Origin: JAICKM01 sp050998805
Lineage (GTDB): Bacteria; Chloroflexota; Chloroflexia; QHBQ01; JAICKM01
Direction of reading: 5' to 3'
Assembly: GCA_050998805.1 (NCBI GenBank)
Contig: JBPCPV010000031.1
Span: 1-64,000 of the forward strand
Length of the DNA: 64,000 nucleotides
The notes beneath the pieces are model-generated. The model made no database searches. It was not told the DNA's origin and worked only from the letters and a program-made list of their open reading frames with translations. The position numbers and the translations under genes are program-made. Positions 1 to 6,467 of the stretch are shown here, piece by piece (within the stretch, counting starts at the first letter, position 1; each line of letters begins with the position of its first letter).

Positions 1-1
1 G

Positions 2-121
2 GTGGTGAGCCTGCTACACCTGGGAGGCACCAACAAGATAGCTTCGGCTCTGCGCGCCAACAGTCAGCGCCCCGAGCGGGCGTTGGCCCTACTGGGGCTT
101 CGAAATTCGTCTGGCGCATAG
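2..121 (+). CDS. C-terminal end of an upstream gene, possibly an ISAs1-type transposase
   Basis: An open frame runs from the window edge to a TAG at 119-121 and encodes 39 residues. The core NKIASALRANSQRPERALALLG resembles, from memory, the C-terminal tail of ISAs1-family transposases (NIAxALRxxAxxPxxALxLLG). The start lies outside the window, so family and integrity cannot be settled. A good sigma-70 promoter for the next gene begins 25 bp after the stop, so this frame is a separate transcription unit. It could equally be the tail of an unrelated protein. Confidence 0.35.
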   Translation: MVSLLHLGGTNKIASALRANSQRPERALALLGLRNSSGA

Positions 122-146
122 GCCCTAGTGATTTAGCCTTACCCTA

Positions 147-175
147 TTGACATAAATGTTATTCGGTGATATGAT
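147..175 (+). promoter_or_regulatory. Sigma-70 promoter of the LysM L,D-transpeptidase
   Basis: TTGACA (147-152), a 17-nt spacer and TATGAT (170-175) form a near-consensus housekeeping promoter. The expected transcript start is near 182, giving a leader of about 95 nt before the ATG at 277. Confidence 0.75.
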
Positions 176-276
176 AGGGGTAGGCCGCACCAGGCTGCGG
201 GTTTTGTGCTGGGCGGAGGTTGGTCTCGCGGGCACGGGTCCGGTGACGCGAACCCCAGACCACTTAGGAGGTCGCC

Positions 277-1692
277 ATGAAACGCATTTCGATCACTATA
301 TTCACGCTGCTCCTCGGCCTGATGCTGCTCTTGCCGAACGTTGCCTCTGCCGCCGGAGGCACTCATGCCGTGCAGTACGGCGAAACCCTCACCAGCATCG
401 CCGCAGAATACGGCGTCTCAGTTGACGCACTGGCCGCGGCCAACAGCATCGGCTCGCCGAACCTGATTTTTGTCGGCGAGGTGCTGACTATCCCCGGCGG
501 CAGCGCAGCTGCGCCCGCAGCCCCGTCCGCGAGCGGCACGACGGGCGGTTATGTGGTGCAGGCCGGGGACAATCTCAGCACCATCGCGGTTCGCTACGGC
601 GTGAGCCTCGACAGCCTGGTGAGCGCGAACGGCCTCAGCAACAGCAACTTCATCTGGGCCGGGCAGCGCCTGACCATTCCCAGCAGCGCATCTCCAGCGC
701 CCGCCCCTTCGACCGCGCCTCCGCCGGTGCCCGCGCAATCCCAACCCGCGCCCGCAAGCGGCAACAGCTACAGAGTGCAGGCCGGGGATAACCTCACCAA
801 TGTCGCCGCACGCTATGGCGTGAGCGTGGACGCGCTTACGCAGGCAAACGGCATCAGCAACCCGAGCCTGATCTTCGCCGGCCAGAACATTACCATCCCC
901 AGCAAGGGAACCACGGTGCCTCCGGCAGCCACCGCCGTGCCGCAAGTTCCGCCCCCCGCGAAGGCCGCCCCTGCACCGCCACAGGGTAAGTCGCCGCCCG
1001 TTCAGGTCGCGCCCACGCCCGCGCCGAGCAACCAGAAAGTTGTGCCTGCCTCCGGCACCGGCAACCTGCTCCTATACGTCGTGCAGCCCGGCGACCAGAT
1101 GTACACAATCGCCGCAGCCCACAACACGACGGTGGACGCGATCATGGCGCGCAACCACATGACCGATGCGAATCTGATCTACGCCGGACAGACGCTCGAG
1201 ATCCTCGCCGGCGACACTATCAGCAAGCCCGCGCCTGGCAATCCGGCACCGACCCCGGCCCCGATCAACCAGCCGGTGAACAAGCCCGGCAAGGATAAGA
1301 CCCTCCCGCCGATTGACACAAACCACAGCGGCAAATGGATCGACGTCAATGTCTCCACGCAGACTCTGACCGCCTATGAAGGCAGCACCCCGGTCTTCAG
1401 CACACTGGTCTCAACCGGCGTCTCCTGGCACCCGACGGTGATCGGCGACTACAAGATCTACGTGAAATACCTGGCGGACGACATGAGCGGCGGCTATGGC
1501 GCGGAGTACTACTACCTGCCCGCCGTGCCCTACACGATGTACTTCACCGGCGGCTACGCGATCCACGGCACCTACTGGCACCACAACTTCGGCCACCCGA
1601 TGTCCCACGGCTGCGTGAACCTGCCGACCCCCGCCGCGAAGTGGATATACAACTGGGCACCAGTCGGCACGCCGGTGCATACGCACTGGTAG
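277..1692 (+). CDS. Secreted LysM-repeat L,D-transpeptidase (YkuD domain)
   Basis: Predicted exported enzyme that forms 3-3 peptidoglycan cross-links or attaches proteins to the wall. Residues 1-26 are a signal peptide ending in VASA-A. Four LysM repeats follow at about 30-74, 92-136, 165-209 and 267-310, separated by Pro/Ala-rich linkers. A YkuD domain fills about 353-470, with His430 and the catalytic S-H-G-C motif at 443-446 (Cys446). The ATG is chosen because TAGGAGGT lies 5 nt upstream. Four LysM domains ahead of one YkuD domain is a long but known architecture. The gene has its own promoter and no operon partner. Its TIR-containing, degraded downstream flank suggests past insertions. 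The family call is secure; the substrate is not known. Confidence 0.93.
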   Translation: MKRISITIFTLLLGLMLLLPNVASAAGGTHAVQYGETLTSIAAEYGVSVDALAAANSIGSPNLIFVGEVLTIPGGSAAAPAAPSASGTTGGYVVQAGDNLSTIAVRYGVSLDSLVSANGLSNSNFIWAGQRLTIPSSASPAPAPSTAPPPVPAQSQPAPASGNSYRVQAGDNLTNVAARYGVSVDALTQANGISNPSLIFAGQNITIPSKGTTVPPAATAVPQVPPPAKAAPAPPQGKSPPVQVAPTPAPSNQKVVPASGTGNLLLYVVQPGDQMYTIAAAHNTTVDAIMARNHMTDANLIYAGQTLEILAGDTISKPAPGNPAPTPAPINQPVNKPGKDKTLPPIDTNHSGKWIDVNVSTQTLTAYEGSTPVFSTLVSTGVSWHPTVIGDYKIYVKYLADDMSGGYGAEYYYLPAVPYTMYFTGGYAIHGTYWHHNFGHPMSHGCVNLPTPAAKWIYNWAPVGTPVHTHW

Positions 1693-1796
1693 GAGTAGGC
1701 TCCTGCTCTCACGCCCTTCCTAAGTGTAGTATCGCACGGTTTTTGGGATGTGCCGCACGATCATTGGGACGCTAATCGCACGATTATTGTCGGAGA

Positions 1797-2030
1797 TACC
1801 CGGCGTGGTCGAGTTCACCGATGCCACCCCGGCAGCCATCATCGCCGATCTGGAGCGGCGCGGCTACACGGCTGCGGCGCTGACCGATGGCGCGCAAGTC
1901 AATTCGCTTTTCCTCGCGGCAGACCTGGTGGACGAAATCCGGCTGACGGTCGAGCCTCTGATCTTCGGGCGGGGTATCGGCGTCTTCGAGGACGCGGTGT
2001 TCGAGCGGCGGGCGCGGTTTCGCGTGCAAG
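1797..2030 (+). pseudogene. 5'-truncated RibD C-terminal-like (dihydrofolate reductase family) remnant
   Basis: The frame from about 1797 encodes PGVVEFTDATPAAIIADLERR and continues colinearly with the intact RibD-like protein at 14764-15270 through LTVEPLIFGRGIGVFEDAV, at roughly 85-90% identity over some 75 residues. The N-terminal half, including the nucleotide-binding region, is missing, and the end after residue RARF runs into transposase-like sequence. It is therefore a dead partial copy, in opposite orientation to the intact gene. A near-perfect 13-bp direct repeat (CGCACGATnATTG at 1754-1766 and 1777-1789) lies just upstream. The remnant must derive from the resident gene or a close paralogue. 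Confidence 0.8.
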
Positions 2031-2039
2031 CAGGCGGCG

Positions 2040-2328
2040 CGCCGATGGCGCGAGAGGTACGAGGCAGAAGTGATCTGTGCGCCGCCGGTCAACTCCAAGC
2101 AGCAGTGGTCGAAGGGACTGAGGCGGTGGCTGGCCGGCCACCGCCAGATTGTGAGGACTGTAAACGACAAATTGCATAACTGGTTTCACCTACAGGTCGC
2201 GCGGCTGCACACTGGGCGGGTTGCATACCAAGCCGGTAGCGACAGCTGCGATGCACAATTTCTGCATGTGGCTCAACGACCAGTTAGGTCGGCTTCGTCT
2301 GGCCTTCGCCGATCTGCTCAGTTGGTAG
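2040..2328 (+). pseudogene. Frameshifted C-terminal remnant of a DDE transposase (IS982-like)
   Basis: One frame reads RWRERYEAEVICAPPV, then WSKGLRRWLAGHRQIV and NDKLHNWFHL. A +1 change near 2215-2227 moves to a frame reading HNFCMWLNDQLGRLRLAFADLL and ending in TAG at 2326-2328. The pattern (RQIVxTVNDKLxxxFHL followed by HNFCxWLN) resembles the C-terminus of IS982-group transposases; the family is recalled, not searched. The N-terminal two thirds are absent. A sequence matching the ends of the inverted-repeat element at 16166-16329 follows within 10 bp, as expected for an IS end. Confidence 0.6.
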
Positions 2329-2330
2329 CA

Positions 2331-2353
2331 CGCCGACTTTCACACCAAACGTT
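2331..2353 (+). repeat. IS end sequence shared with the inverted-repeat element at 16.2 kb
   Basis: CGCCGACTTTCACACCAAAC at 2331-2350 is identical to 16282-16301. The part ACTTTCACACCAAACGTT (2336-2353) is also identical, in reverse complement, to the left arm at 16191-16208. Its place just after a transposase-like stop codon suggests that it is a terminal inverted repeat. Confidence 0.65.
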
Positions 2354-2834
2354 TTAATGCTTCGTCGCAAACTGACGCCGCCTCCGTCTTTCGGAGTATC
2401 TTTGCCCCCAAGACCCCCAAAACCCCCAAAATCCGGCAGTAAATGACCCCCGAAATGGATATTAAAAGTGAGAGGGTAAAAATAGCAGGGCGAAAACGCC
2501 CTACTCCGTGCCTAAAAAAGCGGCGGCGCGGCCCAGCTCCGGGAAGGTTGCCGTTGGATTTTGGCCGGTTTCCGAAAAATACTCCGATCGGAGTACTTTT
2601 GAGCAACAGGAGGAAACACAATGAGCGCTCTCGTGCCTACGGTCTGTAGAAGTTGCGGCCCACAGCCTACTGCCCACTCAAAAAGATGATCTGATATAAC
2701 TCGCCAGGCACGAATTATCAGAAAGCCGTCCACCCCGTGCCTGACGCGACCCCCGAAAGCTGCCAGGGGGCTGATAATCGCTGGTAAGTCTTCAGCCACG
2801 AACTTGCGGATCCGGTCTGGAGCTACTGACATAG
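2354..2834. other. Gene-poor interval with short repeats, palindromes and a possible 22-aa ORF
   Basis: No conserved protein was recognised here. Visible structure: a nonamer CCCCCAARA repeated three times (about 2405-2431); a small hairpin AGGGCG-AAAA-CGCCCT (2487-2502); and a perfect 16-bp palindrome TACTCCGATCGGAGTA (2580-2595). The palindrome is followed by AGGAGG (2609-2614) and an ATG at 2621 that opens a 22-codon frame, MSALVPTVCRSCGPQPTAHS plus two residues, ending at 2689. A 106-codon minus-strand frame (2512-2832) shows no recognisable motif. Confidence 0.4.
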
Positions 2835-2859
2835 GGCTGTCACAGCCATCTGCTATGCT
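2835..2859 (+). promoter_or_regulatory. Extended -10 promoter with a flanking inverted repeat before the VOC gene
   Basis: TGC followed by TATGCT (2851-2859) matches the extended -10 form seen repeatedly in this window. No good -35 is present. A perfect inverted repeat GGCTG-TCA-CAGCC (2835-2847) lies just upstream, where a regulator could bind. The leader to the ATG at 2919 would be about 53 nt. Confidence 0.4.
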
Positions 2860-2918
2860 TTAGGTGACCGCGTAAAGGTCGGTCAAGGCCAAGCGTAATA
2901 GATGAAAAGGAGACCAAA

Positions 2919-3269
2919 ATGATCCAGGGATTGAATTTCGTGTTGTTCCATGTGCAGGATGTCGCCGCAGCGCGAGCGTTTTTCGTCGAGAAGCTCGGGC
3001 TCGAACTCGAGGCTGACAGCCCGACGTTCCTTCAGTTCAAGGCCAACGGCGGAGCCTCGCTCGGCGTGATCCAACCCCCGCCGGAGGGAGCTGAGGACGT
3101 GCAACTTTGGTGGTACGTAGATGACGCGGACGCTGTACATGCCAAGCTGGTCGAGAAGGGGGTCGAGATCGTGCAGCCGCCGACCGACGAGCCGTTCGGG
3201 CGCACCGTCGCCATACACGGCCCCGAGGGCCGACCTCTCTACCTGCTACAGCTGCCGAGCCGGGCATAG
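2919..3269 (+). CDS. Glyoxalase/bleomycin-resistance (VOC) family protein
   Basis: A 116-residue single-unit VOC protein. The beta-alpha-beta-beta-beta pattern is visible: NFVLFHVQDVAAARAFFVEKLG at the N-terminus (strand, helix), the FKANGGASLGVI strand pair, then a second module with DADAVHAKLVEKGVEI and the closing DPEGR-like GPEGRPLYLLQL. Such proteins dimerise around a metal site and act as lyases, dioxygenases or antibiotic-binding proteins; the substrate cannot be read here. AAGGAG (2907-2912) supports the ATG. Its stop codon lies inside a short hairpin, and the next gene follows after a second hairpin. Confidence 0.85.
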   Translation: MIQGLNFVLFHVQDVAAARAFFVEKLGLELEADSPTFLQFKANGGASLGVIQPPPEGAEDVQLWWYVDDADAVHAKLVEKGVEIVQPPTDEPFGRTVAIHGPEGRPLYLLQLPSRA

Positions 3270-3319
3270 CCCGGCCCAGAGACGGTGCCGGCCTTGTCTT
3301 TCGGCATGGCCGGCACCGT
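3258..3319 (+). promoter_or_regulatory. Two tandem hairpins between the VOC and AlkA-type genes
   Basis: GCCGGGC-ATA-GCCCGGC (3258-3274) overlaps the stop codon of the VOC gene. A 12-bp stem (3282-3293 with 3308-3319) follows, ending directly before the AGGAGG of the next gene. There is no T-run, so these look more like mRNA-stabilising or attenuating hairpins than intrinsic terminators. Confidence 0.5.
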
Positions 3320-3333
3320 GAGGAGGTTACGTG

Positions 3334-4266
3334 ATGAGATTTGAGATGGTGCCGGAGGGTCCATTCAACCTGGCCGAGGAGACCGAGTACTTTGGCGGCT
3401 GGCTGTCCTACTCTGCCGATACGGCCGCGATTGGCATGGCCTTTCCCGTAGAAGGCTGGCGAACATCTGCGGCTGTGATCGTCCGCCAAACCCCGGCCGG
3501 TGCGGTCACCGGCGAGGTCCACGGCGCTGGGGGCGACGACGCTGAGGCTGCCTGGCGGCAGGTGTTGGCCGTGCTCTCGCTCGACTTTGACGGGCGCGGC
3601 TTCCCGGAGGTCGGGCGGCGCGATCCGGTGATCGGCAGGCTACAGCAGAAGTACAACTTCCTGCGCCCAGTTTGCTTCCACACTCCCTATGAGGCGGCGG
3701 CCAACTTCGTGATCGGCCAACGCATCTCGATCAAGCAAGCGCAGGCCATCCGGGGCGCAATGGCGCGAGAGGTCGGGGACCGGGTTTTGGTCGGCGGCGA
3801 AACGTTCTACGCATTTCCGCGCCCACAGGTGCTGGCTGAGTTGGCAGGCTTTCCAGGAGTGAGCGAGGAAAAGATCGTCCGGCTCCACGGCATCGCCGAA
3901 GCCGCCCTCGACGGCTTCCTGGACCGCGAGCGTCTACGGGGCCTGCCCGCCGAGCAGGCCCTTGCCGAGCTTCGCTCCCTGCACGGCATCGGCCCGTTCA
4001 GCGCGCAGGGCATCCTCTTGCGGGGCGCGGGCCTTGTAGACGCTGTGCCCGACGACGAGAACACCAGCCGCGCGGCCCAACTAGCCTACGAACTCCCCGC
4101 GCCACCCGATCACGCGGCTGTGCTGAGGCTTGCCGAGAACTGGCGGCCTTACCGCATGTGGACGACTGTGCTGCTGCACGTCTGGCTGCGGCGCGAAGCC
4201 GGCGGGCCGGTCACACGGTCTGCCCGTACTGCTTCTGGTAGTACTCGCGGTACTCGCCGGACTTGA
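3334..4266 (+). CDS. DNA-3-methyladenine glycosylase II-like protein (HhH-GPD superfamily)
   Basis: Predicted base-excision repair glycosylase for alkylated purines. After an N-terminal beta-rich region, the HhH-GPD domain starts near residue 115 (NFVIGQRISIKQAQAIRG). It contains the hairpin LHGIGPFSAQGILLRG (near residues 215-230) and the catalytic aspartate region VPDDE (238-242), matching the AlkA arrangement. The ATG at 3334 is preferred to the GTG at 3331 because AGGAGG (3321-3326) is better spaced. The last 20 residues are Arg/Thr/Ser-rich and lie in the 56-bp region that overlaps the 3' end of convergent rfbB, so the native end may once have been shorter. Confidence 0.82.
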   Translation: MRFEMVPEGPFNLAEETEYFGGWLSYSADTAAIGMAFPVEGWRTSAAVIVRQTPAGAVTGEVHGAGGDDAEAAWRQVLAVLSLDFDGRGFPEVGRRDPVIGRLQQKYNFLRPVCFHTPYEAAANFVIGQRISIKQAQAIRGAMAREVGDRVLVGGETFYAFPRPQVLAELAGFPGVSEEKIVRLHGIAEAALDGFLDRERLRGLPAEQALAELRSLHGIGPFSAQGILLRGAGLVDAVPDDENTSRAAQLAYELPAPPDHAAVLRLAENWRPYRMWTTVLLHVWLRREAGGPVTRSARTASGSTRGTRRT

Positions 4267-5221
4267 TCTTCTCCCACCAGGGGCGGTTGTTGCGATACCA
4301 CTCCACGGTGTCGCGCAACGATTCCTCGAAGGAAGCCGCGGGCGACCAGCCGAGGACGTGCAGCTTCGACGTGTCGAGGCTGTAGCGGCGGTCGTGGCCG
4401 GGGCGGTCGGCCACGTAGGTGATCAGGTCTTCGCCCCGTCCGGTGAGTTCGAGCAGCAGGAGCGTGATTTCGAGGTTCGGCTTTTCGTTGCCGCCACCGA
4501 CGTTATAGACTTCGCCGGCCGCGCCCTTGTGCAGCGCGACATCGATCCCCGCACAGTGGTCTAGCACATAGATCCAGTCGCGGACATTCTGCCCGTCGCC
4601 ATAGACCGGGACGGGCTTGCCGTCAAGCAGGTTGGTGATGAACAGTGGGATCAGTTTCTCCGGGTACTGGTACGGCCCGTAGTTGTTCGAGCCGCGCGTG
4701 ATCAGCACTGGGGTGCCGTAGGTGTCGAAGTAGGCGTGACACATCAACTCGCCACCGGCTTTGCTCGCCGAATATGGGCTGCGGGGGTCGTAGTTGTCGG
4801 TCTCCTTCGATGAGCCTTCGGGCACTGTGCCATAGATCTCGTCGGTCGAAACCTGGAGCATCCGTTCGAGGCCGAGCTTCCGCGCGGCTTCGAGCAGCAC
4901 GTAAGTCCCGAATACGTCGGTCATGATGAAGCTGCCCGGCTCCTGGATCGAGCGGTCCACATGGGTCTCGGCGGCGAAGTTGACGATTGTATCTATCTTG
5001 TTGGAGCGGATCGTCTCTTCGACGAGGGCGGGGTCGCTGATGTCGCCATGCACGAAGCTGTAGTTAGGGTGGCTCTCCACGTCGCGCAGGTTGTCCAGGT
5101 TCCCAGCATACGTCAACTTGTCGAGGTTCACGATGCCGTAGTCGGGGTATCTCCCCAGCATCATCCGGATGAAGTTGCTGCCGATGAACCCCGCGCCGCC
5201 GGTGATGAGTAGGTTCTTCAC
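4211..5221 (-). CDS. rfbB: dTDP-glucose 4,6-dehydratase
   Basis: Converts dTDP-glucose to dTDP-4-keto-6-deoxyglucose, the branch point for rhamnose and other deoxysugars in cell-surface glycans. It is a short-chain dehydrogenase with NAD motif GGAGFIG (8-14), catalytic STDEIYG (Thr126, Asp127, Glu128) and Tyr150-x3-Lys154. The length of 336 residues is normal. The start is GTG with AAGGAG 8 nt upstream. It follows rfbA by 30 nt in the same operon. The 3' end overlaps the convergent glycosylase by 56 bp. Confidence 0.95.
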   Translation of the reverse strand: MKNLLITGGAGFIGSNFIRMMLGRYPDYGIVNLDKLTYAGNLDNLRDVESHPNYSFVHGDISDPALVEETIRSNKIDTIVNFAAETHVDRSIQEPGSFIMTDVFGTYVLLEAARKLGLERMLQVSTDEIYGTVPEGSSKETDNYDPRSPYSASKAGGELMCHAYFDTYGTPVLITRGSNNYGPYQYPEKLIPLFITNLLDGKPVPVYGDGQNVRDWIYVLDHCAGIDVALHKGAAGEVYNVGGGNEKPNLEITLLLLELTGRGEDLITYVADRPGHDRRYSLDTSKLHVLGWSPAASFEESLRDTVEWYRNNRPWWEKIKSGEYREYYQKQYGQTV

Positions 5222-5251
5222 GGTGTATTGCTCCTTACGAAAGGCCGAACT

Positions 5252-6316
5252 CTACAGCACCCCCACCTTGCTGTGGTCACCGAGGATCATCTTGTAGGCG
5301 CGGGGCTTGATCGGCGAGCGCCCGATTTCGACGTTCCGCCCGATCAGGCTGTTTTCGAGCCGTCCAGGCAGGTCGAGCAGCTGCGAGTTTTCGAGTATGA
5401 TGGAGTGCTCGATTTCGCTGTTCGTGATGGTGCAGCCGTAGTGGATCGCGGTGAACGGGCCGATGTACGAGTTGATGATCCGCGTGTGTTCGCCGATGAT
5501 CACCGGCCCACGGATCACTGAGTTGATCACCTCCGCGGTTTGGCCGAGAGTGACTTTGCCGAGGATCTGGGAGTCGGAGTCGACGTAGCCCGCGATGTCC
5601 GGTTCGAGCTTGTCGAGGACGAGGCGGTTGACTTCGAGCATGTCCTCCATTTTGCCGGTGTCGAACCACCAGCCCTGTAGCTCGTGAGCGTGGATTGTGT
5701 AGCCGTGGTCGAGCAGGTATTGGATCGCGTCGGTGATTTCGAGTTCGCCGCGGGCCGACGGCTTGATGCTGTGTACGGCCTCGAACACATGGTGGTCGAA
5801 CATGTAGACGCCGACGAGGGCCAGGTTGCTAATCGGCTCTTTCGGCTTTTCCACGAGGCGCTGTACCTGCCCGCCTTCCACCACCGCTACGCCGTATTGC
5901 TGGGGGTTGGGCACCCGCTTGAGCAGCACCTCGCAGTTGTAGCCGCCGCTCAGATACTCAGCGACGAAGGGCGCGAAGCCGCCGTCGATCATGTTGTCGC
6001 CCAAATACATCACGAAGCGGTCGTCGCCGAGATAAGTCTGTGCGATCAAGACGGCGTGCGCGAGTCCGAGCGGCGCTTCCTGCGGGATGTAGGTGATGTT
6101 CGCGCCCCATCGGTCGCCCGTGCCGACCGCGTTCTTGATCTCTTCGCGCGTATCGCCGACGACGATGCCGATGTCGGTGATGCCGGCCTCCACCATGTAC
6201 TCGATGCCGTAGAACAGTACCGGCTTGTTGGCGACCGGCACGAGCTGCTTCGCGCTGGTGTAGGTGATCGGGCGGAGCCGGGTGCCTTTGCCGCCGCTAA
6301 GTATTAGACCTTTCAA
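5252..6316 (-). CDS. rfbA: Glucose-1-phosphate thymidylyltransferase, long form
   Basis: Makes dTDP-glucose from glucose-1-phosphate and dTTP, feeding RfbB. The nucleotidyltransferase signature GGKGTRLRPITYTSAKQLVP is at the N-terminus. The C-terminal third is a left-handed beta-helix with hexapeptide-type repeats (SVIRGPVIIGEHTRIINSYI), which defines the long form. The start chosen is TTG at 6316, giving 354 residues beginning MKGLILSGG: GGGAGGG lies at a suitable distance, and the predicted promoter (-10 at 6361-6366) rules out the longer frame from 6370, which would start upstream of it. Confidence 0.93.
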   Translation of the reverse strand: MKGLILSGGKGTRLRPITYTSAKQLVPVANKPVLFYGIEYMVEAGITDIGIVVGDTREEIKNAVGTGDRWGANITYIPQEAPLGLAHAVLIAQTYLGDDRFVMYLGDNMIDGGFAPFVAEYLSGGYNCEVLLKRVPNPQQYGVAVVEGGQVQRLVEKPKEPISNLALVGVYMFDHHVFEAVHSIKPSARGELEITDAIQYLLDHGYTIHAHELQGWWFDTGKMEDMLEVNRLVLDKLEPDIAGYVDSDSQILGKVTLGQTAEVINSVIRGPVIIGEHTRIINSYIGPFTAIHYGCTITNSEIEHSIILENSQLLDLPGRLENSLIGRNVEIGRSPIKPRAYKMILGDHSKVGVL

Positions 6317-6360
6317 GAAATCCACCCTCCCAGTGTATGAATCGCGGACGCTCGCGGCAC

Positions 6361-6390
6361 AGCATACCACATGCTACGGGGAATTGGCAA
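6361..6390 (-). promoter_or_regulatory. Promoter of the rfbA-rfbB operon
   Basis: Reading the minus strand, TTGCCA (6385-6390), an 18-nt spacer and TGG-TATGCT (-10 at 6361-6366) form a sigma-70 promoter. The expected start is near 6354, giving a leader of about 38 nt to the TTG at 6316. It diverges from the promoter of the debranching enzyme. Confidence 0.55.
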
Positions 6391-6411
6391 GCACGCTACG
6401 GCCCGCTCTGC

Positions 6412-6441
6412 TTGACACCCCATAGGCCCCACTGATAGAAT
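6412..6441 (+). promoter_or_regulatory. Sigma-70 promoter of the glycogen debranching enzyme gene
   Basis: TTGACA (6412-6417), an 18-nt spacer and TAGAAT (6436-6441). The transcript would start near 6448 and reach AGGAG at 6456 and the ATG at 6468 with a very short leader. Confidence 0.65.
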
Positions 6442-6467
6442 GGACCCAATAGCCCAGGAGAAAAGCC

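Noticed and set aside
1690..1705. Terminator after the L,D-transpeptidase gene
   Set aside because: AGGAG-TAGG-CTCCT is a short stem without a T-run.
2512..2832. Minus-strand frame of 106 codons in the gene-poor interval
   Set aside because: No ribosome binding site, no recognised motif, and it crosses the hairpins and the palindrome.
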